Source: Malus domestica
Lineage: Eukaryota > Streptophyta > Magnoliopsida > Rosales > Rosaceae
NCBI RefSeq assembly: GCF_042453785.1
Contig: NC_091664.1
Location: forward strand, 2,409,001-2,473,000
DNA length: 64,000 bases
Direction of reading: 5' to 3'
Below the pieces are notes generated by a model, which was not told the origin of the DNA, searched no databases, and worked only from the letters and a program-made list of their open reading frames with translations. Below, one piece after another: positions 9,721-29,200 of the stretch (the first letter of the stretch is position 1; the number at the start of each line of letters is the position of its first letter). The position numbers and the translations under genes were made by a program.

Positions 9721-10960
9721 AAACTGAAACCCTTTTTGGTCTTGTAAAAGCACCCATTGTGCCGAAAATGATGAACCCATAAGTGACTCTTTATATCAAA
9801 ACCTTGAGAAGATTATGTTCTCAGTAATTATATTTAAAAAGCTGTTTTCAATTACCAAATTAAAATTTCCTCACTTTTTTCATATACCTACAATAATAAA
9901 TGTAGCTCTCCATCCAATTTCTTGAGTATGGGTGTCATATTCGAGAAATTATTTCTTGTGTTCGTAGCACAAATGTTATACCACGTGTTATTATATAAAT
10001 GGTGGCAAATTTTATTTTTTATGTTATTAATTTTTTAATATAAGAATCTCACAACTTGTATAAAATGTATCTCCCCGTGTTCTGGGCACATTGAAAAGCT
10101 TCTCGTCATCACATGACTACTATTGGTAAATAACACCACAGTAATAAAATAGGAGAATGTAATTCAATTCGAAACATTTTTCTTATTCTAAGCAAAAAAA
10201 AAAAAACCATAAATCTAGCTGACGATGGGACAAAAAAATAGGAGGAAAAAGTGGAGAGTTTGAAGTTGGAGAGAAGGGGAAGGGGGTACGCGCCCCAGCG
10301 CAGGTTGGGTTTATTTTTTATTTTTTTATTATCTTTCTTATTAGTCTTTTGTCTTTATTATTAAAATAAAATTAATGAATGGTTTTTTTATTAAAATGTA
10401 AAGATTTGAAGTTCTTTTCATTAGTTTTCCTAATAAAAATTGATCGAATTGACACATAAAATATATGAACTCCAAATAATATTCTGCAAATTTCCGAGGA
10501 TACTCCAATTCCAAAGGTTCCGAAAAATAAAAAATTTCCGAATTTGAAAATTGCGATCCGATATTATATGATTCGTCGAAAATCCACCTCTATGCCTGTC
10601 TGTTTTACTCTGTCCAAGGAAGTAAGACATAGGTTCAAACCTCAGATTTAGTCTCATTTGGGTCTAGGATTGTATCGGAACCCGCTATATTCAAGTTCGC
10701 CATTTCTTTTTTCAACATACCTTACCTTGATTATAGCGGGTTATACATTCCAATTCAATCTTAGACCGCAGCGTTTTTTTATCTCTCTGCAAAAATGCAT
10801 AAAACTATCAAAAGAAGAAAGTACCAAGCAAAAGACTCAGGGATGCTTTTCTACTGAAAGGTTATCCACCAACAAGGAACACTGTAGCATCAACAGCAAC
10901 ATCAAATCCACGCACAATTTTTCGTCTTCTTTTTTAATTTTATTCATTGAAATACTTTGC
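9721..10960. other. AT-rich intergenic stretch and 3' flank of the UBA gene
   Basis: No coding gene was supported. It includes a small perfect-looking stem: AACCCGCTATATTCAAG at 10679-10695 and its complement at 10726-10742, one mismatch, 30-base loop. A B-box-like GGTTCAAACCT lies at about 10632 without a recognisable A box. The right end is probably the 3' untranslated region of the gene ending at 10961. Confidence 0.45.
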
Positions 10961-12931
10961 TCACCTAGGGGAAGAAGAAACAAACTGTCTGGGTAAACTA
11001 AAAAGATCCTCTCCTTCGAATGGCGAAGTCCACTCTCGGGATGCCGCGGCTGATGCTTCACCATTAGCAGCTCCATCCTGCAGTCCCACAAAGGAGATGC
11101 CGTTCATGTTAGAGGAAGCCGCTCTCATTCCAGGCTGTGCACCCATACCAGTAGGCTTTGGATCATAAAAGTTGGGATTGCTCTTCATGATAGAAGGCAG
11201 TCCTGTCCACAGCCCATTGGGCCTTGGCGCAGACAGACCTCTATCCAAACTCCAGTCAATGTTGGTGTAATCTATCTGTCCAGATGAGCCGCCACCTGCG
11301 TTCCAGTCTGCCGGAGAAGCTGCCCCTGATGAGCCAACTGAACTCAACCCTGAGAAAAGTCCAAGGGAGGAAGCAGCAGCAAGTGTCGGAGATGCACCTG
11401 CCCTACTCCATAGATTATTCCCTCGGCTTGTTCCAGGGGATTCAGCTGGGCTGCTTCCAGGAACAAAATGCTGCTGCTGTTGCTGTTGATACTGAAACTG
11501 GTGGTACATCTGATTTGAACTCAAATTACTAGGGCTTGGACTTCTATTGCTAGGCATGTGGGGCATATAACCACTGGCCCTCATAATCTCAACACTAGTA
11601 GAAGGATACCAATTGGCAGCGGATCCAGGAGGCGATGAGCTCATACTGGTGGCAGGGGCCTGCTTTATATTGACAGATTGAGGGCGCTGCATCATAATAA
11701 CCGGTTCCCTTACTGTTCCAGGCTGAAGGTTCTTCGACTCACCCCCTACAGCTACATAACGAGTTTCTGTCTTGACTGGTGGAGTTAAGAGCTGCAAAGG
11801 TGATGCCAAAGAATAGGAAACTGAAGGATTCGATCCCGAATTTGTCAACCTTCTCTCAGCCAGAACTGGTGTTGGTTGGGGTTTCGCCCACTCCAACTTT
11901 GGCTGTCCTCTCTTCAGAGGCTGCAGAGTTTTGCTTGCAGATTCTAAAGATCCTCCAACTGCAGCTGCTTGTTTTGTGTAATTAAAGTCCTTGTCATCCC
12001 TTCTTTGTTGTATAGTTGGAGGAGGATTGGGTTTTGTTTGTGGCCTCAAGTTATGGCTAACAGCAACAGGAAGCTTGCCATTAGAACCAGTTGGAGGATC
12101 ACCAGTTTCTTCAGGCTTCAGTGATACAGAGGGTGATTCTTGCTTTGATGCTCTTAAGCTTTCAGCAGCCTTCTGAAGATCACCCTCACAGGCTACAATA
12201 GCTCTTTCAACCTCCTGCTTTGAGCACTTGAACTGTGTTTCCAAATCAGCAATCCGCTCAAGTTCTTCTGATATGTCAATTTTCAAATTACCCTCACCAA
12301 AGTTTTGATCCCTTGGTTTATCTGTATCTTCACCACCTTCAAAAAGCCATGCTACTGATTCCTCTACTCGGCCTTCATTCAGTATGAGAGCCATGGTTGC
12401 CCGTTCTTGTGAAAACCCCATTGCCACAAGCTGTTGAGCAAGTGCCTCAAGCTTTCTTGACATGAGATAACCACTGCATCGTTCATGCAACTCCTGAGCT
12501 CGCCGCTCTTTCTGTCGCTGATGCTTCCTCTCATTCTTCTGACGGATTTTCTCTCGCTTGTCATTGTCAGCTCCTGGCACTGCTTCCTGCTTGGTAGGAG
12601 GATTAGATGTCTTATCTTTATGGTCTTCCGACTCACCCGACCAGCTACCATTATTGGAAACAGAATCATACTCCACTCCGGTAGCAACAGAGCCCCCAGA
12701 ATGGTCATCTGTTTCATCTATGTTGCGGAAACGACCATTGCTGTGAAGAGGCGACACAGAAGATGTTGGGGATAATTCAAGGGCATGGAATGTTCCTAAA
12801 AGTGGATTGTATGCACTAGCTGGGATCCCACTACCTGCATTAGCAGGCCCCGTCGAAGGCTTTATAGGTGTCTGGGTTTCTTTGCCAGCCTTCTTGTCCT
12901 TAGACTTAGATCTGGATGATGCTGGAGACAT
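10961..12931 (-). CDS. UBA-domain protein (plant 'UBA/EF1B-type' family)
   Basis: This is an intronless coding region of 656 residues. The ATG at 12931 is preferred because the seven residues upstream in frame start with TTG and lie next to a likely splice acceptor. The N-terminus is Ser/Lys-rich and has a conserved-looking GRFRNIDETDDHSGG stretch (about 66-80). Then come a basic coiled segment (about 123-150), a canonical UBA domain (about 160-200, core LVAMGFSQERATMALI) and a second UBA-like helical unit (about 215-255). The rest is Pro/Ser/Asn/Gln-rich, including a seven-Gln run. UBA domains bind ubiquitin, so a role in ubiquitin-dependent control is inferred. The family is usually annotated only by the fold; I recall an Arabidopsis relative of similar size but cannot confirm it. 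The gene has a leader intron and a telo-box upstream. Confidence 0.85.
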   Translation of the reverse strand: MSPASSRSKSKDKKAGKETQTPIKPSTGPANAGSGIPASAYNPLLGTFHALELSPTSSVSPLHSNGRFRNIDETDDHSGGSVATGVEYDSVSNNGSWSGESEDHKDKTSNPPTKQEAVPGADNDKREKIRQKNERKHQRQKERRAQELHERCSGYLMSRKLEALAQQLVAMGFSQERATMALILNEGRVEESVAWLFEGGEDTDKPRDQNFGEGNLKIDISEELERIADLETQFKCSKQEVERAIVACEGDLQKAAESLRASKQESPSVSLKPEETGDPPTGSNGKLPVAVSHNLRPQTKPNPPPTIQQRRDDKDFNYTKQAAAVGGSLESASKTLQPLKRGQPKLEWAKPQPTPVLAERRLTNSGSNPSVSYSLASPLQLLTPPVKTETRYVAVGGESKNLQPGTVREPVIMMQRPQSVNIKQAPATSMSSSPPGSAANWYPSTSVEIMRASGYMPHMPSNRSPSPSNLSSNQMYHQFQYQQQQQQHFVPGSSPAESPGTSRGNNLWSRAGASPTLAAASSLGLFSGLSSVGSSGAASPADWNAGGGSSGQIDYTNIDWSLDRGLSAPRPNGLWTGLPSIMKSNPNFYDPKPTGMGAQPGMRAASSNMNGISFVGLQDGAANGEASAAASREWTSPFEGEDLFSLPRQFVSSSPR

Positions 12932-12941
12932 CTCCTCGAAA

Positions 12942-13568
12942 CTTGAAAGCAAGCAAGCAAAGCAATTCCTGCAGCGTTTCAGATATAGGATTCATGCGTT
13001 CAGTACAAACAAAATTGTATCCTGCCACATGTTGTTTCTAACAAATTGTTCTACGAAAGTAGCATTTTGATACGAAACCAAAATAACCCATCACACATAA
13101 ATAATCAAAGAATTGCAAACTTGAGTTCCAGTTACACTTTCTCAAACATTTAAGCAAACTTCCTACCAAACCCACATTTTCTTGGCAAAATTCAAGAACA
13201 TTAATAAATTGGGTGCGAGAACCGATTCAAACCAATCAAATCCGCGGTCAATTTGAATTGGCATAGAACAAATCATGAATTAAACGGTTCAAATCTTAAA
13301 TAAAATCCGACCCAAAACACCCAACTAGTCAAATTTCCATTTCTCGAACCAAACAATTGCAAAACCAAATCAGAGAATACCCCAGGCAATTCAATCACAA
13401 CATCAATTGAAACAAAAACAAGAACTGGAATTCGTAAAAGCGGAATTCAATACAAATGTAACAAAAAACAAGAATTGCAATTCGTAAACAAGAAATTCAA
13501 CAACAACAAACGACGGCAATTGAAGAACCAAAAGGAGAGGGCAGTGGGAATCGATTTGAGGAGCGTAC
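12942..13568 (-). other. Likely 5'-leader intron of the UBA gene
   Basis: On the minus strand a donor (GCAGAGAG|GTACGC) at 13568 and an acceptor (GCTTTCAAG|TTTCG) at 12942 bracket an AT-rich 627-base stretch just upstream of the ATG. An alternative acceptor (CTGCAG) lies ~30 bases earlier. Confidence 0.5.
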
Positions 13569-13689
13569 CTCTCTGCGTTAGGTGATCGCCGTCGATCTCA
13601 AGAGGCGGTGCAAATCGGGTTTCTGGGTTGGAATGCAAGAATCTGACGCAATTGTGTTCAACGATTAAGGCGAATCAGAGGCCCAGATG

Positions 13690-13693
13690 GAGG

Positions 13694-13732
<39 letters not shown>

Positions 13733-13775
13733 CGCAGCGGTTTGGGCGATGAGTTGGGGGCTTAGGGTTCGGAAT
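13690..13775 (-). promoter_or_regulatory. (GA/CT)n microsatellite and telo-box upstream of the UBA gene
   Basis: A GA run of about 17 units spans about 13696-13730; it is a CT run in the transcript sense and would lie in or near the 5' leader. TTAGGGTT, the complement of the AACCCTAA telo-box core, lies at 13762-13769. This combination is frequent in plant housekeeping promoters. Confidence 0.4.
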
Positions 13776-14546
13776 TTTAATTTTTAATTTTAAATGTTTT
13801 TCGATTTTCTGGTTTTTTGGGTCAAGAGAAAATAGTTAGGGTTAAAAGGATCGGGAGACTTTTAAACTTTGGGGGAATGATTTGGTGCTTGGGTGCCACA
13901 GCGACAACCACAGCCACCACACCCGTTTCGGAGATTTTTTTTTTTTAATTTTATTTTCCATTTTAAATAACGAACTATTTGGTAGTTTTATTTTTACTTT
14001 GTTACAACAAACTTTTGAGTATTTTTTACCCAAACAACTTTTTTCTGCAGATATTATTTAGCCGGATCTTCCCAAAAATAAACAAAACTAGAATCACATT
14101 TATATTTTAATTATATTGGATTAATTACTTAGGCCAATTGGACATGTTTTAATTAAATAAGTTTGAGCTTTATCTACACTATTATTAAGAGAAGAGCCCT
14201 TGTTAATTTTTTTTCGCCAGCTTTTTTCAATTTTGCCCTCACTTTTGAATACATAATATGAGGAGGGCAAAATAGTAATTTTGTACCTTTTGACAAAATG
14301 ACAACCATATCTCTTTTTTTACTATTTTACCTTTTTTTTTTTTTGAGATAATGACAATCATATTTTTCCAATTTACTCACTTTTGATGCACAATATTTAC
14401 ATAAAAAGGACAAAACAGTAATTATGTAATATTAAAAAAAATATGCACTTATTAAGAAAAATTGTCCACACACACATAAAGTGTGTGCTCTCTGCTAATT
14501 TAATTAAAAGGATCCGATGGCAAATGAAGAAGGGCTTGGCACATGG
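13776..14546. other. Intergenic stretch
   Basis: AT-rich, no gene recognised. Around 14185-14500 there are phrases like AAGAGAAGAGCCC and repeated 'caatttactc / tttgccctcac' segments that suggest decayed MITE sequence. Confidence 0.35.
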
Positions 14547-14759
14547 GATAAAGCGGAAGAGGATCCTCTCCTGAGCTAAGGATGGAGATCTTTCTAATTA
14601 GCTCATTTGGGCCGTTCAAATTTAATACAACTATTCCAAACAGGGGGCCGTCTAAAAATTATAATAATTGCAACCGTTGGATTAAATTTGAACGACCCAT
14701 ATGGACTGGTTAGAAGGATCCCCCTTCTGAGCTCAAGATGATCCTCTTCGAGATAAAGC
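14547..14759. mobile_element. hAT-like MITE with 8-bp duplication
   Basis: The body is 14555-14751 (197 bp) with GATAAAGC at 14547-14554 and 14752-14759. The arms are inverted over about 70 bases: GAAGAGGATCCTCTCCTGAG on the left against the complement of CTGAGCTCAAGATGATCCTC on the right, then TTCAAATTTAAT / ATTAAATTTGAA nearer the centre. An 8-bp duplication is typical of hAT elements. Confidence 0.75.
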
Positions 14760-16184
14760 CCATGGCGTTAGAACCTTAGTGAATAAGAGAAAGAATGCAA
14801 GAATGCAAGAATGCAAGTACAAGGATGATCTTACAAAGTGATGATCATGTGGCTAAGGATATATGTGAGTGATCTCTTTGCTGTCCTTCTTTGTTGTTTT
14901 ATCGTTCGCAACCAACTGATATATAATTACGATAACATGTTGTCCGTTATTTATTATTTTTCTGTTGCGTATTTAATTATTCGAATTAAATATCTAAATA
15001 ATATGCCCACAAAGCCAACATAGTGTGCACCCCCACCGCTTTATGGCCTGGGTGGTTATTATATTTTTTTGACGTCAGGCAATATTAGCATATAGTGATG
15101 GTCTTCTTAACATTACTCATTTTTCAAAATTTGTAGTATAAAAAATTGTGCCTAGTACTTAATAGTGTCTCCAAGAAAACGTCAAAAGTACAATGGGGAT
15201 TGTTTAGACCAAAAAAAAGGTGGTTTTCTAGTACCTAAAGAGATGCCAAAATCCTGCATAGATTGACATTCTCCATTTTTTGCTGCCAATTTAAAATGCG
15301 ATGTCAAAATACTTGTCCATTTTGCTGCCAAATTTAAATGCAGTGTCAAAATATTTGTCTCATTTTAATCTCACCCATAAATCTCTCTTATTGGGGGTGG
15401 AGGTTAGTTTTTTTTTGTTGCTTATTGGTTTAATTGGGGGCTGGCCTACGTTGTGGTAGGTGATTGAGCCCTTCGATGACCTTTGGGTGTTTGATTCTTG
15501 AGCCTATGTGGATAGATTTTTCTCAATGTTGCATCAAGAAGTCTTGACAGTAATCGTAAACGACTCTTGATCCTTCCATTCCTTTTGCAAGAAGATGTCT
15601 TCCTTCGTTTATCTTGCTTCGGTTTAAAGCAATTGGGTTGAGAGAAGTCTCATATTGATCGATATCTTTGGTGAGAAGGTCATTCCTCATTAAGAACGTC
15701 CATGTTAAAGACGGGAACTCTTGCGTTGATGGGTACTTATGTGGTGATCCACAGTCATAGGGTGCGATAAGCTCATAAGACTGAGTATGTCTAGCCTTAT
15801 GGAGCATCTTGAAGAGCTTATCATATTGTTCTGGAGGATCTCATTTTTTTATTGCTATCTTGTTGTTATGAGTCTTTAGCTCTTCGACATTGGCCTAGAA
15901 GGCAAACTTCTTTCTTTCCTTCCTTCGCTGCCTCACACTAAGCACAAGAGGGGTGTCGTTCTACACGGTGTGGCTTCTTTCGTTATCCACGTTGGAGAGA
16001 GATGCCTTATCAAAAGAAAGTACACGAACAACCAAAATCAGCTTGACGAAACTGGTGGGAGTAGGAATAAGGAATAAGTGTCATTCCCACAAACAACGCC
16101 AAATGTTGATGCACAAAATCAACGAGACTTTGAAACAACGTAAAGTGTCAAGTTTGTAACATTCACTCAACTGCTCTGGTCACC
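14760..16184. other. Intergenic stretch
   Basis: No gene was supported. A 94-codon minus-strand frame at 15523-15807 has no recognised domain and no upstream promoter signal. The phrase AATGTTGATGCACAAAATCA at about 16101 could be an LTR edge, but no partner was found. Confidence 0.35.
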
Positions 16185-16340
16185 TAGTGATGATAGTATG
16201 TAAAGAGATAAAGATAGGGAAGCAACACACAATATGTACGTGGGTCACCCTTAGTTTGGCTACGTCTATGAAGGAGTACTCATTAATAATGAAGGGTTTA
16301 CACAAATACATAGGTTCAAGCATAATCATCATTAGTGGGT
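16185..16340 (+). repeat. Dispersed LTR-like fragment (shared with 40047-40210)
   Basis: This sequence (GATGTACGTGGGTCACCC-like, then TTTGGCTACGTCTATG, AAGGGTTTACACAAATACATA) matches 40047-40210 closely over ~150 bases. It is therefore a dispersed repeat, most likely part of an LTR or of the composite element at 40026-43720. No second LTR is seen near it. Confidence 0.55.
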
Positions 16341-16599
16341 TCTAATGGCGAGTTTAAATAAAATAATGAAATTATGAATTAATTGTATGAGCATGTTCTT
16401 CTTTTATAGTTGAGGAGAGTCTCCGACTTTCGTCCGCAGTTGATGTAGGACTCCATGAGCTTTATTCTGATGTTGACATATGTCATTGATAAATTATTTT
16501 TAGCAGGATTTTGGAATAACTAATGAGCCTACAAGTGCTATATGTACTTATCTTCATTTGAAGAAGGTTGAAGGCTAATTCTCACAAGGTTGATAAACT

Positions 16600-17115
16600 A
16601 CATAGGTTTGAATCTTTTGTCCATTGGGAAATTCCTCATCCGGATTAGTTTAAGCTTAATGTTGGTGGTTGTAAGAAGGGAAGTAACAATTCTATTGGAG
16701 TAGGTGGTGTTTTTAGAAATTCTGATGATAAATGGATTTATGAATTTTACGCCAATTTGGCTACATGTGGGATTCTTAGTGTTGAGCTATGAGGTTTTTA
16801 CTTGGGCTTACAATTAGAATGAAGATTACGGATTAATAAATTACTTGTGGAATGAGACTTTGTAGTCACTTCATTTGGTGTTGCAAGCAGCGTGCAATAA
16901 TCATCCTTTAGGTCCCCTTGTTTTGACATGCCTAGAATTTCTTTCAAGATCTTAGCAATGCGAACTTCAGCATGGTTGCAGATAATATATATATATATAT
17001 ATATATATATTGTGTGGCAAACAGTAACTATAGTCTTGATTTAGATTTAGGTAATTTTTCTTTTGACACTCCTTCTTATTCAGTTAGTTTTATTTGTAAA
17101 GATCAATTTGTGTTG
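16600..17115 (+). pseudogene. Decayed RNase H domain of a non-LTR retrotransposon
   Basis: Translation yields FKLNVGGCKKGSNNSIGVGG followed by VFRNSDDKWIYEFYANLATC, the typical start of the RNase H-like domain found at the end of plant non-LTR retrotransposon polyproteins. Several in-frame stops follow (for example after LSVEL). Further on ANFSMVADN, then ANSNYSLDLDLG, match the domain's end, but a (TA)n run at 16984-17010 splits them. It is clearly non-functional. Confidence 0.65.
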
Positions 17116-17235
17116 TTCGGTCTAAATTTATTGTTGAGTAGGTTTGTTTGGGTTCTTATTCCATTTTTTTTTCAACCAAAAAAAATCCACATATTTCTTT
17201 ATTTTTTCAATTACTAATTATTTTATCGTTAAATT

Positions 17236-17690
17236 TAAGAGAAAATTATAATAATGGACCCTCAATTTTAGAGAAAATTATAATAATGCTCACTCAACTA
17301 AAAATTCATGATTATTGGTCTCTTAACTCATCAAAACGTGCAGTTATGGTCATTTTCGTCAACTCTGTAAAAACTTATGTCAAAATGAGTCACGTGTCAT
17401 GCACATGAGATTAGAATCAAGGGGCAAACATGGAAAAGTAAATGACAAAATTGTAGAAATTGTCAACTTTTGCCCGATTGGAGAAATGTTACATCAACTT
17501 TAATCCAATTGTGGCAATAATTCTTTTAGCATGTCTCGTTTTGACATAAGTTCTAAAACAGTTAATGAAAAGAACCATAAGTGCACATTTTAATGAATCA
17601 AAAGATCAATAATCATAAATTTTTAGTTAAAAAATCATTGCTGAGTAAAAATTAAAAAACCAATACTCCTTCATCTAAATTTTAACCCAC
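17236..17690. mobile_element. MITE relic related to the 3229-4624 element
   Basis: It shares AGTTATGGTCATTTTCGTCA with the element at 3229. The arms are inverted: ACTCAACTAAAAATTCATG near 17292 against the complement of TAAATTTTTAGTTAAAAAA near 17616. No clean duplication was identified. Confidence 0.55.
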
Positions 17691-17789
17691 TTAGTTTTAT
17701 AAGGATACACAAAAACATTTTAATTTGACATCTGTTCGGAATAGAAAATGAATAACGGCAGCCACGCTCATACACACATACAATTTCGT

Positions 17790-18118
17790 ATCATTCCTTG
17801 ATTCAGATCATCCTCTCTCTCTCTCTCTCTCGATTGAACAGCCCCCTAAAACGCATCTCTTTAAACCCCATAACACATCCAGTTTCTCGACATCTCAGAG
17901 AGCCCCTCTCTCTCTCTCTGACCTGTGCGAATTGCGGTGACCCCTTTTCTCTCTCCTTTCTCGAGGGGTCGTCGCCTCCTCTCTTCACTCTCCTCCTCTC
18001 TCCCCAGAAAAAGGATAAAATTTTGAAAGAAAAAGAACCCAGAAAAAAAGGCTTCCAATTTCAATCCGATCAAACCCCAAAACCCCAATTCGCATTCAGG
18101 GAGCTGAGAATTTGAAAG
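17790..18118 (+). promoter_or_regulatory. 5' leader region of SEC23
   Basis: TC-rich sequence with (CT)n runs at 17812-17831 and 17905-17921 precedes the ATG. No TATA box is obvious. TC-rich leaders are common for plant housekeeping genes. The exact start of transcription cannot be placed. Confidence 0.4.
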
Positions 18119-24925
<6,807 letters not shown>

Positions 24926-26236
24926 GAGAGCCAGGTAGAATTTCGAATTCTGCAGCTATACTCGATTTTGGTGCGGGGAAACTTGGTTTAGATTTTCAAC
25001 CTGCTCTCGTCATCCTGTTCCATTCAGTTGCTTTCCTTTATTTCCAATGTGTCTAAAAGCAAGAGGTCCGACCCCCCACATTCATTTAATAAGGGAAAAA
25101 AGCTCGCAACATTCTTTGGGGTGCGGGGAAGGTATTTAGTGCTTCCTTTTGTTAGAGTAAGGGACACGAAAGGCGAAATGTGTTTGATATATTTGGAAAG
25201 AAAGGTGTGTGACAGGAATTTGACTTAAAGAGCGAGCGTTCCTGCTTCGGTTGTGCAGCCAAGTCAGGAGGATATTTTGTGAGAACTTTCTTTACATTTT
25301 CTGCATTCAACGAGGTCAGGAGGTACTTTCTTGTGTGTCTTAATATTTAAGTTATATGCTCTTGTGGGTTCATGAAGCTTAGGCTGTATTTACTTTTATT
25401 TTTAACATATATTACGCCCAGAAAAGAAAGTGTTTGGATTCATTCAGGTTGAATTTGAGGGCATCAATGTTACCGGATATCTGCCGTTATATTGACTTCC
25501 CAATAGAAATGTCGTAGTTACAACAACAAAGCCTTGTTCCACTAAGTGAGGTCGACTGAAATGTTGTCGTTCATTTGCCAAATTTATGTGCGAACTGTTG
25601 AGCTCATTTCGTTTCCTCGATGTGAATTATATTTTGGTTGTTCTTTTGTTTTGTTGCCCTTTTTATGTTCTTCCATGGTGGTAGAACTTGATTCCGTCAT
25701 CCTTGAATTTAAATATAACGCTCTTCAAGCTTTCCAGGAACAAAAATTCTGTGGTGCTCTGGGTTGCGATTAGGTCTTTGATTTTTGTATTTTTAATCAA
25801 AGATCTGACGGTTAAAAATCTCGTAGTATCTCACTCTGGTCGACCATAGAAAATCCTTCCAGGAATAGCAGCACTACGATGAGCTACCTCAAGCTCAGAG
25901 GTTAATCTGCTTTTTTTAACTTCCAACTTCGCTTTTTGACTCAATGCTAGACTTACCATATATTTGTACCGTATTTTAATACCATAAATAATGCTAGGCT
26001 TATTGGGTCAATTGACATGAAGAAATTAGACAAATGAGGTACTTCGAAGAATCACTGAAGTGGCTACCATTCAATCTAACAGTAATATGATTTTAGATTC
26101 GAGTGATTATTGATCGACATGATCTATGTGAGAAGGCCTAGAGATAGACGGTTAGATCGTTGAGAGCCCTACAAGGTAGCCCTGAGCTGAAGCTCACCAT
26201 TTTCGCCAAGATGGATTCAGTACCGAAATAATTTTC
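24926..26236. other. Convergent 3' flanks of SEC23 and PRD1
   Basis: It contains the SEC23 3' untranslated region and further unannotated sequence. At 25520-25558, ACAACAACAAAGCC followed by CACTAAGTGAGGTCGACT is a short copy of the RTE LINE 3' end seen at 39403 (LINE sense on the minus strand). The same tail sits at 39265-39304 in the opposite sense. No gene was found. Confidence 0.5.
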
Positions 26237-29200
26237 TTAGCTTCCGTTCGTTTCTGTTTGAGTTTTAAAGAAAAGCTCTATTTCTTCCAACAATCTCTTA
26301 TCCCCAACCTGTAATCCTCCTGGATCCCTATCTAGAGTCGACTCGGACGCCATCAAGTCGATGAGAAACTCACAAACTTCTCCCATGTCGTCCAGGACGG
26401 TCGCCGCCTTCGCCTTCTTTTTACCCTCTTCTCCACTTTCGCCTCGGCTGTTGCCGCTGTACTTTTGTTTTCTGCACACCTGCAATGTACCAAATAACTG
26501 CATTAACTCTCTTTCCACAGCATTTCGGGCTGCTGTTCGAAGTTTCATCTTGTTTCGTGTTCATTCTAAACCAACTGGAAAGAAGTATAATGACTCGAAA
26601 AATGCATGAGGAGAGAAAGGAATGGTCACCTGGAGCAACTGATTCACGCTAGCAATTTGTTCCGTCTTAAGGAACTCAGAGTTCAGTAAAGCTCGAAATA
26701 AAAGTACAATCTCTGTGCTCAGATTATGAGCTTCGAGGTTTTGAATTACTGCAGATATGCAAGAATCGTCAAATACAGACCTCATCCACTCAGGAACCTT
26801 CTGCCGTCTTAGCAATGTGACTGCGACATAAATTGCAGGCTTGTGAAGATTAATGAACGATTTTGATGCTAAGCTCGGGACGGCTAACGACATTGCCAGC
26901 TCTTCCACGATCATCCTGCTCCAGTTATTCTTTGTACTCGCACTTGTCCCTTGCATTCCCGCTGATTCCCACTTCAAGATCATTGATAGGCAGAGGCCAC
27001 AGTTCATAGCCACTCTGAGGTCAGTGTAGAAAATAAGGCCTTCGAGGACAGCCGTTATAGACATTTGGTGCTTCATGGTGCATATAATCTCCTTCCCTGT
27101 TCTGTTCTGCTGATCGGACAATCTGTTAAACAACTCCAACAGGCAGTATGAAGAAACAAGTTTGACCGAACCAGATCCAAAATGCAATAGTCTGCAGAGG
27201 TCGTAGCAGTAGATTCCGATAAAGGAAATCGGCCGCACCCTATCTGGAGGATCAAAGAAATGTTTCCAGTCCACAATGCCAGGTAAAACAGTGTGCAAAC
27301 TGGAGGAAATCAAGAAAAAAGAAAAGTTAGTTTCGAAAGAAAAATGCAATTCTATGGTTGAATTTAGTAGTAGGAACTGACCTTCTTAAAGAGAAGTAAT
27401 TTAGTAGAAGCACAAAGATTAAAACTTCTCCAGAGCTCGTCTCCTCATCATGGTCAGCCAATGCCGGTCCCTTTAGACACGCTGCATGAATTATGCTATT
27501 GATTGCACAGACCAGAGAAGTACTGAGAACTATGGCTTTTGAAGGTGCCAGGAGCACTTCGTTGGAAGAATGGTGCAAAACTAAGGCAAGGATGCCTATT
27601 ACTAAGAGACATTCATGATTCCACGCGTCTGGAGCTCTTGGAGTGACGATATTTATTAACTACGAAAGAAGACAAACTGTCGGATTTAATTCCTATTATG
27701 GTAACCCAACAGGTATCAGAAAAATTTAGTTAGTTACCTTCATAGTCACTGCAAGCCAAGATTCTTCATCAGAAAGAGTTCCATGGTGTACAGAGCATAA
27801 AGTTTTACATATTAAAACTAAGGCGGCTCTGGACATCTGTGGTGACTGCATATGAGTTGATTCGCAAAAGAGATTCTGGAGAGCATTTCCGATACCATGC
27901 AGGCATAACTGGTCTGAAACAGTTGGAAATATGTCGATGCTAGATGTCATTAGATTCAATACAGAAATTATGTCATGCTCGTGTCCTTTCTCGAGAAATT
28001 GTGTCAATAAGGACACCAAAAGTATTGCTGCATGATTATCTCCTCCGGCAATTAACTCTGCAATTGAATTAACATTTACCATACGACTTTTGTTTCCATG
28101 GACTATGATGTCAGAATCATTTGCTACATTCCTTCCACAAAATTTCAGAAGCTGATAAGACAATGGCCCGCTGATTTTCTCTTCTTGGAACAGCCATTTC
28201 AATGATATTGGATGAATTCTTGAAGAAGGCAAATTCCATTCAGTTTCACTTAACGTCTCGAACAGGATTCTTTCCGCTTCTGGACTGTGGGGGATTTGAT
28301 AGTTAACCTTGGCAAGACCTCTATAAAGACCATAAAGATACACAAGCCTCATTACTGTGATTGGATCTGTGGCCCGACCTTGGAGATCACTACTGTTGAC
28401 CAGAATATATTGCTCCAGAGAAGCTAAAACCAACTTATCATCTGCAAGTCTGGGGAGCAGAGTATTAAAGATGTGAAGAAAAGTAGGTTGCAGTTGTTAA
28501 ATTTACCGTCAAACGTATAAAAATATAAGACTAGAAATCGAAAGTTCAATTACCTTTCATCATATAAGGAACTGGTGTATAAAATCAACAAGATGGCAGA
28601 TTGGCAAGAAGATAATTCCAAATTACGGGAGTTCTTTTGCCCAAGTAGAAAGAGCAAATCAATGGGATCAGATGGGAGACATAAAGCCGCATCTCTAATG
28701 GGTTGCCCCGCGTCATTTCCCATAAGAACATCTACTAGTGAACTGAGCATAATATATACCCTCTGTTTCATGTTTTCTGTAGGAAATAAGCCAAGGCATC
28801 CAAATGACAAACTGAACCATGTGCTTGAAACCAGGCTGTTCGCAAGTTCCGCTGCTTGGTTATCGGAGTCCTGAAGCAGTATCAAATGAAATGTTTCCAG
28901 TACTCCAAGGACAGTATCCTCATCCATTTCATTGAAGTTGGTTACAAACCAAGGTAACAAATGTTTTGTACATACATTCACAACAAATTGTCGTATTTCC
29001 ACTTTAGCAGATTCAGTAGAATTTCCTTCCTGACTGTACATATAATAAGCCTCCTTAAGCAGGAACAAGGAATGCAAAAGTTGACATGTATGCTTCTCAG
29101 AGGTACTTAGACAAGAAAAAACAGTGTGTTGCATTGCTTCTTCAATCAACGTTTGTAGATTCAAATTCGCATGAGCGGATGGAGTTCTGATGATAGATAC

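Noticed and set aside
10625-10645. tRNA-like B box (AGGTTCAAACCT)
   Set aside because: No acceptor stem or anticodon arm can be folded around it.
10658-10996. 112-codon frame antisense to the end of the UBA gene
   Set aside because: It overlaps the real C-terminal coding sequence and has no recognisable domain.
15523-15807. 94-codon minus-strand frame
   Set aside because: It has no domain, no flanking splice or promoter signals, and lies in a relic zone.
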